Shown here one piece after another: positions 7,934 through 17,268 of a stretch of DNA of 64,000 nt (position 1 is its first letter; every line of letters begins with the position of its first letter). The translations under genes and the position numbers were made by a program. A model generated the notes under the pieces. That model did not search any database. It had not been told where the DNA came from and saw nothing but the letters and a program-made list of their open reading frames with translations. The stretch spans positions 62,001 to 126,000 of the forward strand of contig JALHNJ010000008.1 of the NCBI GenBank assembly GCA_022843585.1. The letters are read 5' to 3'. Source of the stretch: Chitinophagaceae bacterium (GTDB taxonomy: Bacteria; Bacteroidota; Bacteroidia; Chitinophagales; Chitinophagaceae).

Positions 7934-9316
7934 ATGTATGCAATCGTTGATATAGAAACAACCGGAAGTTATGCTGCGGCTAACGGCATAACAGAGATCT
8001 CCATTCATGTTTTTGATGGAGATAAAGTGATTAAAAAATTTGAAACGTTAATTAACCCGCAACAACCTATTCCTTATTACATACAAAGTATGACAGGCAT
8101 TACAGATGCTATGGTGGCTAAAGCTCCTTTGTTTGCTGATGTAGCAGAAGAAATATACAATCATCTTACGGGCAATATATTCGTAGCCCACAATGTAAAC
8201 TTTGATTATTCTTTTGTAAATGCGCATTTAAAAGAAGCCGGGTTTAATCTGGATAGCAAAAAACTTTGCACGGTAAGGTTAAGCCGCAAGATCTTTCCCG
8301 GTTTTCCATCCTATAGCCTCGGCAATCTTTGCCAGTCGTTAAATATTCGCATTACCGACAGGCACCGGGCCGGTGGAGATACCGCGGCCACAGTAGAAGT
8401 ATTTCGCCTGTTATTACAACATGATAAAGAACAGCATATTCAAAAAAGTCTTCTAAGAAACTCTAAGGAATCTACGCTACCCCCGAATGTACCTAAGCAA
8501 CATTTTGACCAATTACCCTATACACCGGGAGTTTATTTTTTTCACAATGAAAAAGGCAAAGTAGTTTATGTTGGGAAAGCAAATAATATACGTTACCGGG
8601 TAAATAGTCATTTCAGTAACAATTCCGAAAGCAAACAAAAACAAAATTTCCTCAAACATATTCATGCCATCAGCTATCAACCGTGCGGCACAGAATTAAT
8701 GGCCTGTATATTAGAATCAACAGAAATAAAAAAAAGATGGCCTATTTTCAACTCTTCGCAAAAAAGATGGGAAGATGTGTACGGTATTTTTATGTATGAA
8801 GATCAAAATGGTTATTTACGATTAGCGATTGATAAAAACAGGAAACGATTACACCCGGTATATACTTTTCATTACCTCGTAGATGGACATGCTATCATTA
8901 GAAAATTAATAAAGGAGTTTGACCTTTGTCCTAAATTATGCTTCCTACAAAAAGATCCCGGTAGATGTGATGGCATTAGCGAAGGTTATTGCCAGGCCGC
9001 CTGCGAACAAAAAGAACAAGCTGCATCTTATAATAAACGGGTGCAACAAGCCTGTGAACATATCCGTACACTACCAACTTTTGCCATTGTTGACAAGGGA
9101 TTGAACGGAGAAGATCAATCCTGTATATTAGTTTGCGAAGGTATATTTTATGGCATGGGCTATATACCTGCTGATGCACAAATAACAAATCCTGATTCAC
9201 TAAAAGACTACCTGACGTCCTATAAAGAGAATAGTTTTATAAGAAATCTTATTCACGGTTATGCAGCCAGGTTTCCGGCAAAAGTGATTCGATTTAGTAC
9301 AGAGCTTGCTGGTTAA
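7934..9316 (+). CDS. DnaQ-like 3'-5' exonuclease fused to a GIY-YIG (UvrC/Cho-like) nuclease
   Basis: 460 aa from the ATG at 7934 (MYAIVDIETTGSYAA); the open frame runs 41 codons further upstream but overlaps the divergent rRNA methyltransferase gene. Residues 1-170 are a DEDDh exonuclease: DIETTG, NVNFDYSFVNAH, and HRAGGDTAATVEVF supplying the late His and Asp. From about residue 195 a GIY-YIG domain reads YTPGVYFFHNEKGKVVYVGK. The C-terminal part has cysteines at 332, 336, 345, 353 and 357; the last four follow C-x8-C-x7-C-x3-C, like the cysteine cluster between the UvrC nuclease and UVR domains. The likely role is DNA repair incision or processing. It overlaps the 3' end of the thioesterase gene by 4 bases. 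Confidence 0.85.
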   Translation: MYAIVDIETTGSYAAANGITEISIHVFDGDKVIKKFETLINPQQPIPYYIQSMTGITDAMVAKAPLFADVAEEIYNHLTGNIFVAHNVNFDYSFVNAHLKEAGFNLDSKKLCTVRLSRKIFPGFPSYSLGNLCQSLNIRITDRHRAGGDTAATVEVFRLLLQHDKEQHIQKSLLRNSKESTLPPNVPKQHFDQLPYTPGVYFFHNEKGKVVYVGKANNIRYRVNSHFSNNSESKQKQNFLKHIHAISYQPCGTELMACILESTEIKKRWPIFNSSQKRWEDVYGIFMYEDQNGYLRLAIDKNRKRLHPVYTFHYLVDGHAIIRKLIKEFDLCPKLCFLQKDPGRCDGISEGYCQAACEQKEQAASYNKRVQQACEHIRTLPTFAIVDKGLNGEDQSCILVCEGIFYGMGYIPADAQITNPDSLKDYLTSYKENSFIRNLIHGYAARFPAKVIRFSTELAG

Positions 9317-9750
9317 TCAACCCACTCAAAATTTTCTGCAAACGGACCTGTTTTAAACTTTTCAACTTCAGCTGAAGGCAAAACTGCTAACTTTCTTGTT
9401 ACACCATTCATCCAAGCAATATCAACAGTGAGTATAGCGGATACTGTTTCCGGATTCTTCATTATTTCATGCTGAATAGTGAACCGGGAAAAATCTCTTT
9501 TCGCTTTTAATAATTTCAGATTAATAGTTACAGGATCACCTGGTCTTATTTCTCTTCTAAAAATGCACTCTTCCCTAAAAATGATGGGGCCGATTTGTAA
9601 CTCAACCATACGTTTCCAGCTTAATCCTTCCTTCTCAAGATATGCAACCCTGCACATGGCTCCCCAGTCGTAATAAACGGAATGACGGAGGTGAAAATTC
9701 GGGTCCAGATCTGACCATCTTACCTGTACCGGAAAAGTAAAAGCATCCAT
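9313..9750 (-). CDS. acyl-CoA thioesterase, 4HBT/YbgC-like hotdog fold
   Basis: 145 aa. A single hotdog domain: the N-terminal VRWSDLDPNFHLRHSVYYDW fits the Asp-containing active-site segment of 4-hydroxybenzoyl-CoA thioesterase-like proteins (WxDxDxxxHxxxxxY), and FRREIRPGDPVTINLKLL is the usual central strand pair. Such enzymes hydrolyse acyl-CoA thioesters; the chain length is not predictable. It converges on the nuclease gene with a 4-base overlap of the two 3' ends. Confidence 0.85.
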   Translation of the reverse strand: MDAFTFPVQVRWSDLDPNFHLRHSVYYDWGAMCRVAYLEKEGLSWKRMVELQIGPIIFREECIFRREIRPGDPVTINLKLLKAKRDFSRFTIQHEIMKNPETVSAILTVDIAWMNGVTRKLAVLPSAEVEKFKTGPFAENFEWVD

Positions 9751-9810
9751 AAATCGTAAATTTTAAGGCTAAATTAAACGATTGATGCAGCCGAAGTCCT
9801 TTTCAACCTG

Positions 9811-9818
9811 TATTTTTG
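9811..9818 (+). promoter_or_regulatory. -7 promoter element before the FKBP gene
   Basis: TATTTTTG matches TAnnTTTG and would start transcription about 10 bases before the ATG at 9836, supporting that start over the upstream in-frame ATG. No convincing -33 element at 19-21 bases. Confidence 0.45.
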
Positions 9819-9835
9819 TCAACTTAAATTTTTAT

Positions 9836-10573
9836 ATGAAGTTACTATTATCGTTTGCCGTGCTATTTTTTACACTTACATTAAAAGCACAAACAGGTAC
9901 TACTAAACCAGCTACAAAGCCTGTTGCGAAACCTGTTACAAAACCCGTTGCTAAAGCCCCTGTACCAGTATTAAAAAATATGTATGACTCTGTTAGCTAT
10001 GCAGCAGGTGTTAGCGTAGCCAATTTTTATAAACAACAAGGAATTAAAAAATTGAATACCGTAATGGTATCTAAAGCTGTTAATGATATTCTTGGCGGCA
10101 AAACTCCATTACTAGACGATCAGGCATGCAATAATGTAATGAATAGTTACATGAGCAAAATGCAAGCAGAAAAATCTAAGCCGAATATTGAAGCCGGGCA
10201 GAAATTTTTAGCTCAGAATAAATTAAAACCTGGTGTAAAAACAACTGCCAGTGGTTTGCAATATGAAATAATTAACGAAGGAAGCGGCGAAAGACCAAGC
10301 GGTACTGATAGTGTAACCTGCCACTACAGAGGTACATTTATAAACGGCAGCGGTTTTGATAATTCATATGACCGTGGTGCTCCTATTACCTTTTCTTTAG
10401 CAGGTGTTATTCCCGGATGGACAGAAGGTCTACAGTTGATGACTCCGGGTTCAAAATATAAATTCTACGTTCCTTACACACTGGGTTACGGTGCATTTGA
10501 CTATATGTCAATACCCGGCGGTTCTATGTTAATCTTTGAAGTGGAGCTACTAGAAGTTAAGAAAAAACTATAG
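9836..10573 (+). CDS. exported FKBP-type peptidyl-prolyl cis-trans isomerase
   Basis: 245 aa from the ATG at 9836, giving a signal peptide (MKLLLSFAVLFFTLTLKAQ); the longer frame from 9782 would bury it. After the signal comes a repetitive linker, TKPATKPVAKPVTKPVAK, then an FKBP N-terminal dimerisation-type region (DSVSYAAGVSVANFYKQQG) and a C-terminal FKBP domain from about residue 140 (VTCHYRGTFINGSGFDNSYD, GVIPGWTEGLQLM, YKFYVPYTLGYG). This is the Mip/FkpA layout. It probably assists folding of exported proteins in the periplasm. Confidence 0.9.
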   Translation: MKLLLSFAVLFFTLTLKAQTGTTKPATKPVAKPVTKPVAKAPVPVLKNMYDSVSYAAGVSVANFYKQQGIKKLNTVMVSKAVNDILGGKTPLLDDQACNNVMNSYMSKMQAEKSKPNIEAGQKFLAQNKLKPGVKTTASGLQYEIINEGSGERPSGTDSVTCHYRGTFINGSGFDNSYDRGAPITFSLAGVIPGWTEGLQLMTPGSKYKFYVPYTLGYGAFDYMSIPGGSMLIFEVELLEVKKKL

Positions 10574-10670
10574 ATTTTATTTTCCTTATTCTATGGCTTC
10601 AATTCATGGTTGAAAATTTGTATTTAGACCAAAGGACTCGCAGATAGTGGGACTTGAACATACAAAACAG

Positions 10671-10704
10671 GTAATAAAAAGGGGATGGCTAATAAGCCAC
10701 CCCC
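10671..10704 (-). terminator. terminator between the FKBP gene and the T9SS-sorted protein gene
   Basis: Stem GGGG(A)TGGCT / AGCCA(C)CCCC at 10681-10704 with an AATA loop. On the minus strand it runs straight into a TTTTTATTAC tail (10680-10671), so it best serves the gene ending at 10731; on the plus strand the tail is weaker, but it may also stop FKBP transcription. Confidence 0.85.
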
Positions 10705-10730
10705 TAAGTTTTAATAAAAAATCCTGAGCA

Positions 10731-11693
10731 TTATCTTTTACTTACTATAATTTTTTCTATTGTCTTTTCACCGGTCTCCGGTATTAAAATTATAAGGCTG
10801 TACATTCCCGGATTTAAGTTTTCAACCTGGATATTGTTATTTGTAAAGACTTTCCATTGCTGTAATATACGGCCGCTCATATCAATCAAAGTCAATTGCC
10901 GGGGTGAAGAAATCTCTTCCAATACTATATTTACTTTGCCAGTACTGCTTGGATTAGGATAAACAATTGCTTTCCCTAATTGACCTTCGCCACGAACTGC
11001 ACGGATCTCGCTGAATTTATACTTTGTGTCTAAATCTATTTGTTTCAGGCGGTATTGAGTGACACCTTTTGTGTTATTCAAATCAGTATAAGTATAAGTA
11101 AGGTCAGAGGAACTATTGCCTCCGGCAGCTTGAGAGGGAATAGTTATGAGTGTTTGCCAATTCCCATTACCAACTAATCGCTGAATTTCAAAACCTGAAT
11201 TATTGGTCTCTGTAGCTGTTATCCACTTTATCGCTACGCTGCTATTATAACGTGTAGCGCTGAAGAGACTCAAAGATATAGGAAGGGGAATATTTGAGCC
11301 ACATGGAACTCCACCATTAAAAAATACAATAAATCTAAAAGTCCTGCTACGACCCTGAAGGTTATTATTATTATTTGGTCCTGTGTAATAACAATAAGTT
11401 ACCGTACCATTATTATTTAATGTTCCTCTGCCGAAGGAAATTCCCGTTAAAATTACAGGGGGATTAGTAGTAGTTTCCTGCACCAATCCAATCGCTGGAA
11501 TATTGTTAGGATCAACTGGGGCTTCAAATGTTAAGGTGACTGTTCCTGTAGCTGTTACTGTAACACCATTTATTACAGTATCGGGGCAATTACCACCACC
11601 ATTGTTAAGCCTATATTCAATTGGACAAGGGGTTTGTGCAAAAACCAAAGTTCCCGACATTAATAGTAATAGCGAGAGTAAAATCTTTTTCAT
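10731..11693 (-). CDS. type IX secretion-sorted exported protein of unknown function
   Basis: 320 aa with a signal peptide (MKKILLSLLLLMSGTLVFAQ). The C-terminal about 75 residues are a type A T9SS sorting domain: IVYPNPSSTGKVNIVL, a central LTLIDMSGRILQQW, and NLNPGMYSLIILIPETGEK before a basic end. The middle part (residues 150-235, ITATETNNSGFEIQRL and TYTDLNNTKGVTQYRLKQID) resembles the beta-sandwich repeat common before such domains. The N-terminal third has a Gly/Asn-rich stretch and no recognised enzyme motif. It is probably exported across the outer membrane and attached to the surface or released. Confidence 0.85.
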   Translation of the reverse strand: MKKILLSLLLLMSGTLVFAQTPCPIEYRLNNGGGNCPDTVINGVTVTATGTVTLTFEAPVDPNNIPAIGLVQETTTNPPVILTGISFGRGTLNNNGTVTYCYYTGPNNNNNLQGRSRTFRFIVFFNGGVPCGSNIPLPISLSLFSATRYNSSVAIKWITATETNNSGFEIQRLVGNGNWQTLITIPSQAAGGNSSSDLTYTYTDLNNTKGVTQYRLKQIDLDTKYKFSEIRAVRGEGQLGKAIVYPNPSSTGKVNIVLEEISSPRQLTLIDMSGRILQQWKVFTNNNIQVENLNPGMYSLIILIPETGEKTIEKIIVSKR

Positions 11694-11753
11694 TTTTCAA
11701 GTTTTTAATTAAAAATTAGTTTACATGTACAGAAATATGAGCAGTTGTTTCAT

Positions 11754-11765
11754 CCACAATTGTGG
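11754..11765. other. 12-bp perfect palindrome upstream of the T9SS-sorted protein gene
   Basis: CCACAATTGTGG lies about 60 bases upstream of the ATG at 11693 in a 258-base intergenic region that is otherwise featureless. It could be a dimeric regulator site; nothing else supports that, and a palindrome of this size can occur by chance. Confidence 0.3.
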
Positions 11766-11951
11766 TGATTCAAAACCCGGGTTTTAGGCATTCAAATAGG
11801 AAAAGACTTCGAAGTCTCGAACAGCGTTTTTAAGTAATTTGCTTTTTAGAGGAGTGGATGGAGAATGCAAATAGATTTTCCAGAAGAAAAATGTTACTGC
11901 ATATCTGATAAATCAGAATTTACAAAAGCAATGCCGGGGGGAATTATAATT

Positions 11952-12629
11952 TTAAAAAAGTTTTTTAATCCATTCCATTACCTTTTTAAATTGCTGGTCC
12001 TCAGTAAGTTCAGTATTATCCAGCACTAGTGCATCAGCAGCCTTTTGAAGTGGGCTTACGGCACGGTGAGAGTCGATATAATCTCTCATTTCGAGGTTAT
12101 TTTTCACCTCATCAATACCCACATTGGGGTTTTTTTCATATAATTCTTTAAATCTACGTTGCACTCTAACTGCATTATCTGCGGTCATAAATATTTTAAG
12201 TTCTGCTTTAGGGAAAACGACTGTTCCAATATCTCTCCCATCCATAACAATTCCCTTTTTCTCACCCATTTTTTGTTGTTGAGCAACGGCAAACTCTCGA
12301 ACTTCTTTAATTGCAGCTACATCACTTACTTTTTCTGCAACAACTAAATCCCGAATCAAGTATTCAACATTCTCTCCGTTCAGATGCATTTCGCTATTAT
12401 TGCTCTTGGGGTTAAATACAAATTCAAGACTGATACTTTTTAGCGCATTTTTTACTTCTTTTTTATCCGCCCAATCAATATTATTTCGCAAAAAGTATAA
12501 TGTGATGGCCCGGTACATTGCTCCGCTATCCACATATAAATAGCCAAGTTTTTGAGAAAGCTGTTTGGCCAATGTGCTTTTACCGCAACTTGACCAACCA
12601 TCAATTGTTATCACAATCTTTTTTTCCAT
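11952..12629 (-). CDS. cmk: cytidylate kinase
   Basis: 225 aa. It phosphorylates CMP and dCMP with ATP. P-loop GWSSCGKST at residues 11-19, then YVDSGAMYRAITLYFL, and the conserved VMDGRDIGTVVFPKA; the C-terminal MRDYIDSHRAVSPLQKAADA is the usual (d)CMP kinase R-D-x-x-D-x-x-R block. The length is normal. It lies downstream of clpC but is separated from it by a strong terminator, so it needs its own promoter, not identified. Confidence 0.96.
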   Translation of the reverse strand: MEKKIVITIDGWSSCGKSTLAKQLSQKLGYLYVDSGAMYRAITLYFLRNNIDWADKKEVKNALKSISLEFVFNPKSNNSEMHLNGENVEYLIRDLVVAEKVSDVAAIKEVREFAVAQQQKMGEKKGIVMDGRDIGTVVFPKAELKIFMTADNAVRVQRRFKELYEKNPNVGIDEVKNNLEMRDYIDSHRAVSPLQKAADALVLDNTELTEDQQFKKVMEWIKKLF

Positions 12630-12684
12630 TCAGAGCAAAAATACAAATGCTGTAGCACACTTGAAATCTATCCGAACAATTCTC

Positions 12685-12723
12685 CAAATAAAAAATCCGC
12701 CTCTTTTAAAAGAGACGGATTTA
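12685..12723 (-). terminator. rho-independent terminator after clpC
   Basis: AAATCCG(C)CTCTTTT at 12693-12707 pairs with AAAAGAG(A)CGGATTT at 12709-12723, and on the minus strand the stem is followed by TTTTTTATTTGG. It lies 17 bases beyond the clpC stop. Confidence 0.9.
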
Positions 12724-12740
12724 CTATTCCTAATTAGCTT

Positions 12741-15269
12741 TTAAGCTTTTGATTTTTCTTCTGTTTGACCTTTAAAAGAAAATTTAAGTTTGCCATTCTC
12801 TTTGTCCTCATCAGCTTCCAATACATCCCCGGCTTTTACATTCAGGTTAAGTATTTCTTCTGCAAGCGGATCTTCCAAATACTTTTGAATAGCCCTGTGA
12901 AGTGGCCGTGCCCCAAATTGCTGATCGTATCCTTTATCAGCTAAGAATGATTTTGCAGCTTCTGTTAACTCAAGACTAAAGCCAAGTGTTGCCAGTCTTT
13001 TTGTAACACCTTTCATCAGAATGTCGATAATATTGAAAATATTTTCTTTTGTAAGACTATTAAAAATGATAACATCATCAATACGATTCAAGAACTCCGG
13101 AGAGAAAGTCCGTTTTAGTGCTTTTTCAATTACCAACTTGTTATTTTCTTCCTGGTTATCTGTACGGGCTTGTGTTGCAAAACCAACACCGTCACCAAAG
13201 TCTTTCAATTGACGAGCTCCAATATTGGAGGTCATGATTATTAAGCTGTTCTTAAAATCAACCTTTCGGCCAAGTCCGTCTGTCAACTGACCATCATCTA
13301 ACACCTGCAATAAAATGTTATAAATATCCGGGTGTGCTTTTTCAATTTCATCCAGCAGAATTACACTGTATGGTTTACGACGAACTTTTTCGGTAAGCTG
13401 TCCTCCTTCTTCATATCCTACATAGCCCGGAGGTGCACCTACTAAACGGCTTACTGTAAATTTCTCCATGTACTCACTCATATCAATACGAATAAGTGCA
13501 TCTTCTGAGTCGAACATATATCGGGCAAGAGACCTGGCCAACTCTGTTTTACCAACTCCTGTTGGACCAAGAAATATAAATGACCCAATCGGTTTTTTTG
13601 GATCTTTTAACCCCACTCTATTCCTTTGAATTGCTTTTACCACTTTTAGGATTGCGTCATTCTGGCCAACAACCATTCCCTGCATATCATCGGCCATTCT
13701 CCTCAACTTTTCAGTTTCAGCCTGCACCATACGTTTTACCGGAATGCCAGTCATCATACTCACTACTTCAGCAATATCTTCTTCGCCAATAGGGAAACGT
13801 TTATGCTTGCTTTCCTCTTCCCATTCGTTTTTGGCTTTCTCTAAATCTTCCTGCAACCGTTTTTCAGTATCTCTTAGCGAAGCCGCTTCTTCAAACTTCT
13901 GACTTTTGACTACTTTATTTTTTTCATTCTTAACATCTTCGATTTTTCCTTCCAGGTCAACTATGTTTTGAGGAACATTGATATTTTTCAAGTGCACTCT
14001 TGCACCCACTTCATCCATTACATCAATTGCCTTGTCAGGGAGTAATCTGTCGGTAACATAGCGATCACTCAATTTTACACAGGCATCAATTGCTTCCTGG
14101 TCATAATTTACATTGTGATAATCTTCGTATTTCGATTTAATATTATTTAATATTTGAATGGTATCATCTACACTTGGCGGTTCTACCATTACTTTTTGGA
14201 AACGACGATCCAATGCACCATCTTTTTCAATATACATTCTGTATTCATCTAATGTAGAAGCACCAATACATTGAAGTTCTCCTCTTGCCAATGCTGGTTT
14301 AAATATATTGCTTGCATCCAAGGATCCACTGGCACCACCAGCACCAACTATTGTATGCAACTCATCAATAAATAGGATCACATCCCGGTTTTTCTCCAGT
14401 TCATTCATGATAGCCTTCATCCTTTCTTCAAACTGGCCACGGTATTTTGTACCGGCTACTAATGCAGCAAGATCCAAAGAGATCACTCGTTTATCAAACA
14501 GCACTCTTGAAACTTTTCGCTGAACTATACGTAATGCCAATCCTTCTACGATGGCCGTTTTACCCACACCTGGCTCTCCAATTAAAATTGGGTTATTCTT
14601 TTTACGGCGGGAAAGAATTTGGGAAACTCTTTCAATTTCTGATTCACGGCCAACGATTGGATCTAATGCACCCAATTCGGCCATTTTAGTAATATCTCTG
14701 CCGAAATTATCTAATACAGGTGTCTTACTTTTTGTAGCACCTTGTTTAGCACCGCCTTTTTGCTGAGAATATTTTTTCTCTTCATCAAAATCATCGTCAT
14801 TCTCATCCTGAAATTCGGCACGGGGATCATTTGATTTTACAATCCCCAACTCTTGTCTGAAAAGATCGTAATCCACGTCAAATTGATTTAAGATTTGTGT
14901 TGCAATATTTTCTTTATTCTTTAAAATAGAGAGCATCAGGTGTTCTGTTTCTACTGTAGCACTTTTTAATGCTTTTGCCTCCAGTACGGTTACCCTGATC
15001 ACTTTTTCTGCCTGCTTGGTAAGCGGCAGACTATTTATATTGGCAATATTCTTACCAGTTTTATCTTTTACGGCGAGTTCTATTTCCTTTCGTAATTCAT
15101 AGAGGTCAACATTAAAGCTTTTAAGTATGCGAACAGCGGTATTATCCCCTTCACGAATGAGACCGAGTAAGAGATGTTCTGTGCCGATGAAATCATTTCC
15201 CAAACGCAATGCTTCTTCCCTGCTAAACGAAATAATTTCTTTGACTTGAGTAGAAAAATTATTATCCAT
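12741..15269 (-). CDS. clpC: ATP-dependent Clp protease ATP-binding subunit ClpC
   Basis: 842 aa AAA+ unfoldase that feeds substrates to ClpP. Two Clp N-repeats (residues 1-145), an acidic linker, AAA1 with Walker A GEPGVGKTA near residue 230, a UVR/middle domain near 450-480 (SQKFEEAASLRDTEKRL), and AAA2 with Walker A GPTGVGKTE near 568 and the C-terminal D2-small domain. The UVR motif and length mark ClpC rather than ClpA or ClpB. It is transcribed alone and closed by a strong terminator; no CtsR-type regulator gene is nearby. Confidence 0.97.
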   Translation of the reverse strand: MDNNFSTQVKEIISFSREEALRLGNDFIGTEHLLLGLIREGDNTAVRILKSFNVDLYELRKEIELAVKDKTGKNIANINSLPLTKQAEKVIRVTVLEAKALKSATVETEHLMLSILKNKENIATQILNQFDVDYDLFRQELGIVKSNDPRAEFQDENDDDFDEEKKYSQQKGGAKQGATKSKTPVLDNFGRDITKMAELGALDPIVGRESEIERVSQILSRRKKNNPILIGEPGVGKTAIVEGLALRIVQRKVSRVLFDKRVISLDLAALVAGTKYRGQFEERMKAIMNELEKNRDVILFIDELHTIVGAGGASGSLDASNIFKPALARGELQCIGASTLDEYRMYIEKDGALDRRFQKVMVEPPSVDDTIQILNNIKSKYEDYHNVNYDQEAIDACVKLSDRYVTDRLLPDKAIDVMDEVGARVHLKNINVPQNIVDLEGKIEDVKNEKNKVVKSQKFEEAASLRDTEKRLQEDLEKAKNEWEEESKHKRFPIGEEDIAEVVSMMTGIPVKRMVQAETEKLRRMADDMQGMVVGQNDAILKVVKAIQRNRVGLKDPKKPIGSFIFLGPTGVGKTELARSLARYMFDSEDALIRIDMSEYMEKFTVSRLVGAPPGYVGYEEGGQLTEKVRRKPYSVILLDEIEKAHPDIYNILLQVLDDGQLTDGLGRKVDFKNSLIIMTSNIGARQLKDFGDGVGFATQARTDNQEENNKLVIEKALKRTFSPEFLNRIDDVIIFNSLTKENIFNIIDILMKGVTKRLATLGFSLELTEAAKSFLADKGYDQQFGARPLHRAIQKYLEDPLAEEILNLNVKAGDVLEADEDKENGKLKFSFKGQTEEKSKA

Positions 15270-15283
15270 ATTAAGATAATTGG

Positions 15284-15312
15284 TTGTTATACAATATTAA
15301 CGAATAAATTTG
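15284..15312 (+). promoter_or_regulatory. candidate promoter for the STAS protein-rnz pair
   Basis: TTG at 15284-15286, 18 bases, then TAAATTTG at 15305-15312. It points toward the STAS gene and would leave a leader of about 120 bases. The match is good but the long leader is unusual for this genome. Confidence 0.4.
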
Positions 15313-15435
15313 GTTCCCGTTCTCCTGTACTTATAAACGGAATGTTGATAATTTAAGTTGTTTGGGGAGGACAGTTTTAGCAGTTTTCAGGGTATTTTAA
15401 TGTGTCCCGATTCAAACAAATTAACTTCTGTACTA

Positions 15436-15813
15436 ATGCAAGTCAAAACGGATACCAAAGAGAAATTTCATGCCATCACAGTTGATGAGCCAGTTCTTTC
15501 TGCTACTATGACAGATGAACTGGATGTTTGTTTGCTGCCTTACCTGCAAAATGACGTTAAAAATGTAGTGTTAATAGCAAAGAATATTGAGGAAGTTGAT
15601 ATACCCGCTGCTGAAAAACTGGTACAAATACAACAAAAATTTTATGAGAATAATGCCTCTTTTGTTATTTGTGAATTACAAAAACCGGTAGAAGATTTTT
15701 TGGATGAAAATGAACTTTTGGAAATGATGAATGTAACGCCAACCGAAAGCGAAGCTTGGGATATTGTACAAATGGAAGAGATAGAAAGGGAGTTTTTAAA
15801 TGATGAAGAATAA
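15436..15813 (+). CDS. STAS-domain-like protein
   Basis: 125 aa from the ATG at 15436 (MQVKTDTKEKFHAITVDEP); a longer frame begins at 15358 but its first 26 codons do not look coding. The centre (DVKNVVLIAKNIEEVDIPAAEKLVQIQQKF, then ASFVICELQKPVEDFLDENEL) has the strand-helix pattern of STAS domains such as anti-sigma factor antagonists, with an acidic C-terminal tail. The phosphorylatable Ser of SpoIIAA-type proteins is not clearly present (VDIPAAEKL in its place), so it may be non-switching. It lies 81 bases upstream of rnz on the same strand. Confidence 0.65.
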   Translation: MQVKTDTKEKFHAITVDEPVLSATMTDELDVCLLPYLQNDVKNVVLIAKNIEEVDIPAAEKLVQIQQKFYENNASFVICELQKPVEDFLDENELLEMMNVTPTESEAWDIVQMEEIEREFLNDEE

Positions 15814-15894
15814 TTATGTAAGACCAGGCAGCATTTAGTTTTCCTTTACCGTCTTTACTCTTTTCAATAATACAGCAAAATCGTAGATTGTCAC

Positions 15895-16797
15895 ATGTTT
15901 GCAGTTACCATACTTGGAAATAACTCTGCCGTACCGGCTTTTGACCGTCATCCTACCAGCCAGGTAGTAACATTGGACGGAAATAATTATTTAGTAGACT
16001 GCGGAGAAGGCACACAAATACAATTGATCAATTACAAGATCAGGCGAAGCAAAATATCACACATTTTTATTTCTCACTTACATGGCGATCATTATTTCGG
16101 ATTAATAGGACTATTAAACTCACTTAGTTTATTAGGGCATAAACAGGAGATGCATGTATTTGGACCATCCCCTTTAAAAGAAATAATTGAGCTGCAACTA
16201 AAAGTGGCGGATACGCAAATCTGTTATCCATTAGAAATTCACCATATAACAGAAGCTGCTACATTGGTTGATAATGAAAAGCTCCGGGTAAAATGCTTTC
16301 GTACCAATCACCGGATTGAGTGTTATGGTTTTACGTTCGAACAAAAAAAACAGCCAAGAAAATTAAATGTAGAAAAAGCAAAAGAATTTGAAATTCCTTC
16401 TGTTTTTTATGATCGTTTGAAAAATGGGGAAGATTATACCCGCAAAGACGGGACAATTATTACCAATGAGTTAGTAACAACGACAGCGGAGCCAGCGAAA
16501 AAATATGCATTTTGTGCTGATACAAAATATGACGAAACAATAATTCCGCATATCCAAAGTGCAGATATGATATATCATGAAACAACTTATCTTGACAACC
16601 TGCGGGAAAGAGCTGAAAGCCGTTTTCATTCCACAACCAAACAAGCTGCACTCATTGCACAGAAAGCCGGGGTAAAAAAATTACTAATCGGTCATTTCAG
16701 TAGCAAGTATGATACTTTAGAAGAGTTTGAGGCTGAAGCAAGAGAAGTTTTCCAAAACACTGAATTGGCATTGGAAGGTGTTTGTTACGAAGTATAG
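15895..16797 (+). CDS. rnz: ribonuclease Z
   Basis: 300 aa metallo-beta-lactamase-fold endonuclease that removes tRNA 3' trailers. The zinc motif HLHGDH is at residues 61-66; FRTNHRIECYGFTFE and CADTKYDE follow, and the late HSTTKQAALIAQKAGVKKLLIGHFSSKYD block is the RNase Z C-terminal ligand region. Length and motifs are standard. It is relevant here because five of the six tRNA genes in this window do not encode CCA, so their trailers need processing and CCA addition. Confidence 0.95.
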   Translation: MFAVTILGNNSAVPAFDRHPTSQVVTLDGNNYLVDCGEGTQIQLINYKIRRSKISHIFISHLHGDHYFGLIGLLNSLSLLGHKQEMHVFGPSPLKEIIELQLKVADTQICYPLEIHHITEAATLVDNEKLRVKCFRTNHRIECYGFTFEQKKQPRKLNVEKAKEFEIPSVFYDRLKNGEDYTRKDGTIITNELVTTTAEPAKKYAFCADTKYDETIIPHIQSADMIYHETTYLDNLRERAESRFHSTTKQAALIAQKAGVKKLLIGHFSSKYDTLEEFEAEAREVFQNTELALEGVCYEV

Positions 16798-16803
16798 AAA
16801 AAA

Positions 16804-17268
16804 TTATTCTTTTCTTACAAGAATTACATTATAAGATTCATTTGAAGCAATAGCACTAATGTAGATAATACTATTTTCAAATTCCTCAACATTGTGGCTG
16901 TTTCCCAAAGACTTAAACTCTAATTCAATAAAATTTTGTTTTAATTCATCAAATAGCGCCTTACTATATGTAAAAAAACGTAACTGAATAACATGATAAT
17001 CTTTAGTGGTTGTAACACTCAACAAGTTCCCCATTTTCTTGTCCTCTTCAGCACTATAAATTATTTCTCCTTCTTGAGTACTAAGCGTATCAATTACCGA
17101 ATACCCTGCTATATTTATTAGCCTTTTAAAATTTTGAAAACTACTGTCTCTGATAATCTCTACTAATTTATTAGAACTAATAATATTAGAACTAGCTACC
17201 TGCTTTTGTTTTTTGACATTGCACCCAACTAATATATAAATTAGATTTAATAGTAAAATTTGTCTCAT
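16804..17268 (-). CDS. small exported lipoprotein-like protein, paralogue of the 18198-18680 gene
   Basis: 154 aa, family not recognised. The N-terminus (MRQILLLNLIYILVGCN) looks like a lipoprotein signal with Cys16. NKLVEIIRDSSFQNFKRLINIAGYSVID corresponds to TKLVEIAEKADFSILVQLVSSLNYIVLD in the 160-aa gene upstream, and the rest aligns in pattern, so the two are paralogues. The start overlaps the esterase stop by one base (TAATG), implying translational coupling. The function is unknown. Confidence 0.7.
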   Translation of the reverse strand: MRQILLLNLIYILVGCNVKKQKQVASSNIISSNKLVEIIRDSSFQNFKRLINIAGYSVIDTLSTQEGEIIYSAEEDKKMGNLLSVTTTKDYHVIQLRFFTYSKALFDELKQNFIELEFKSLGNSHNVEEFENSIIYISAIASNESYNVILVRKE

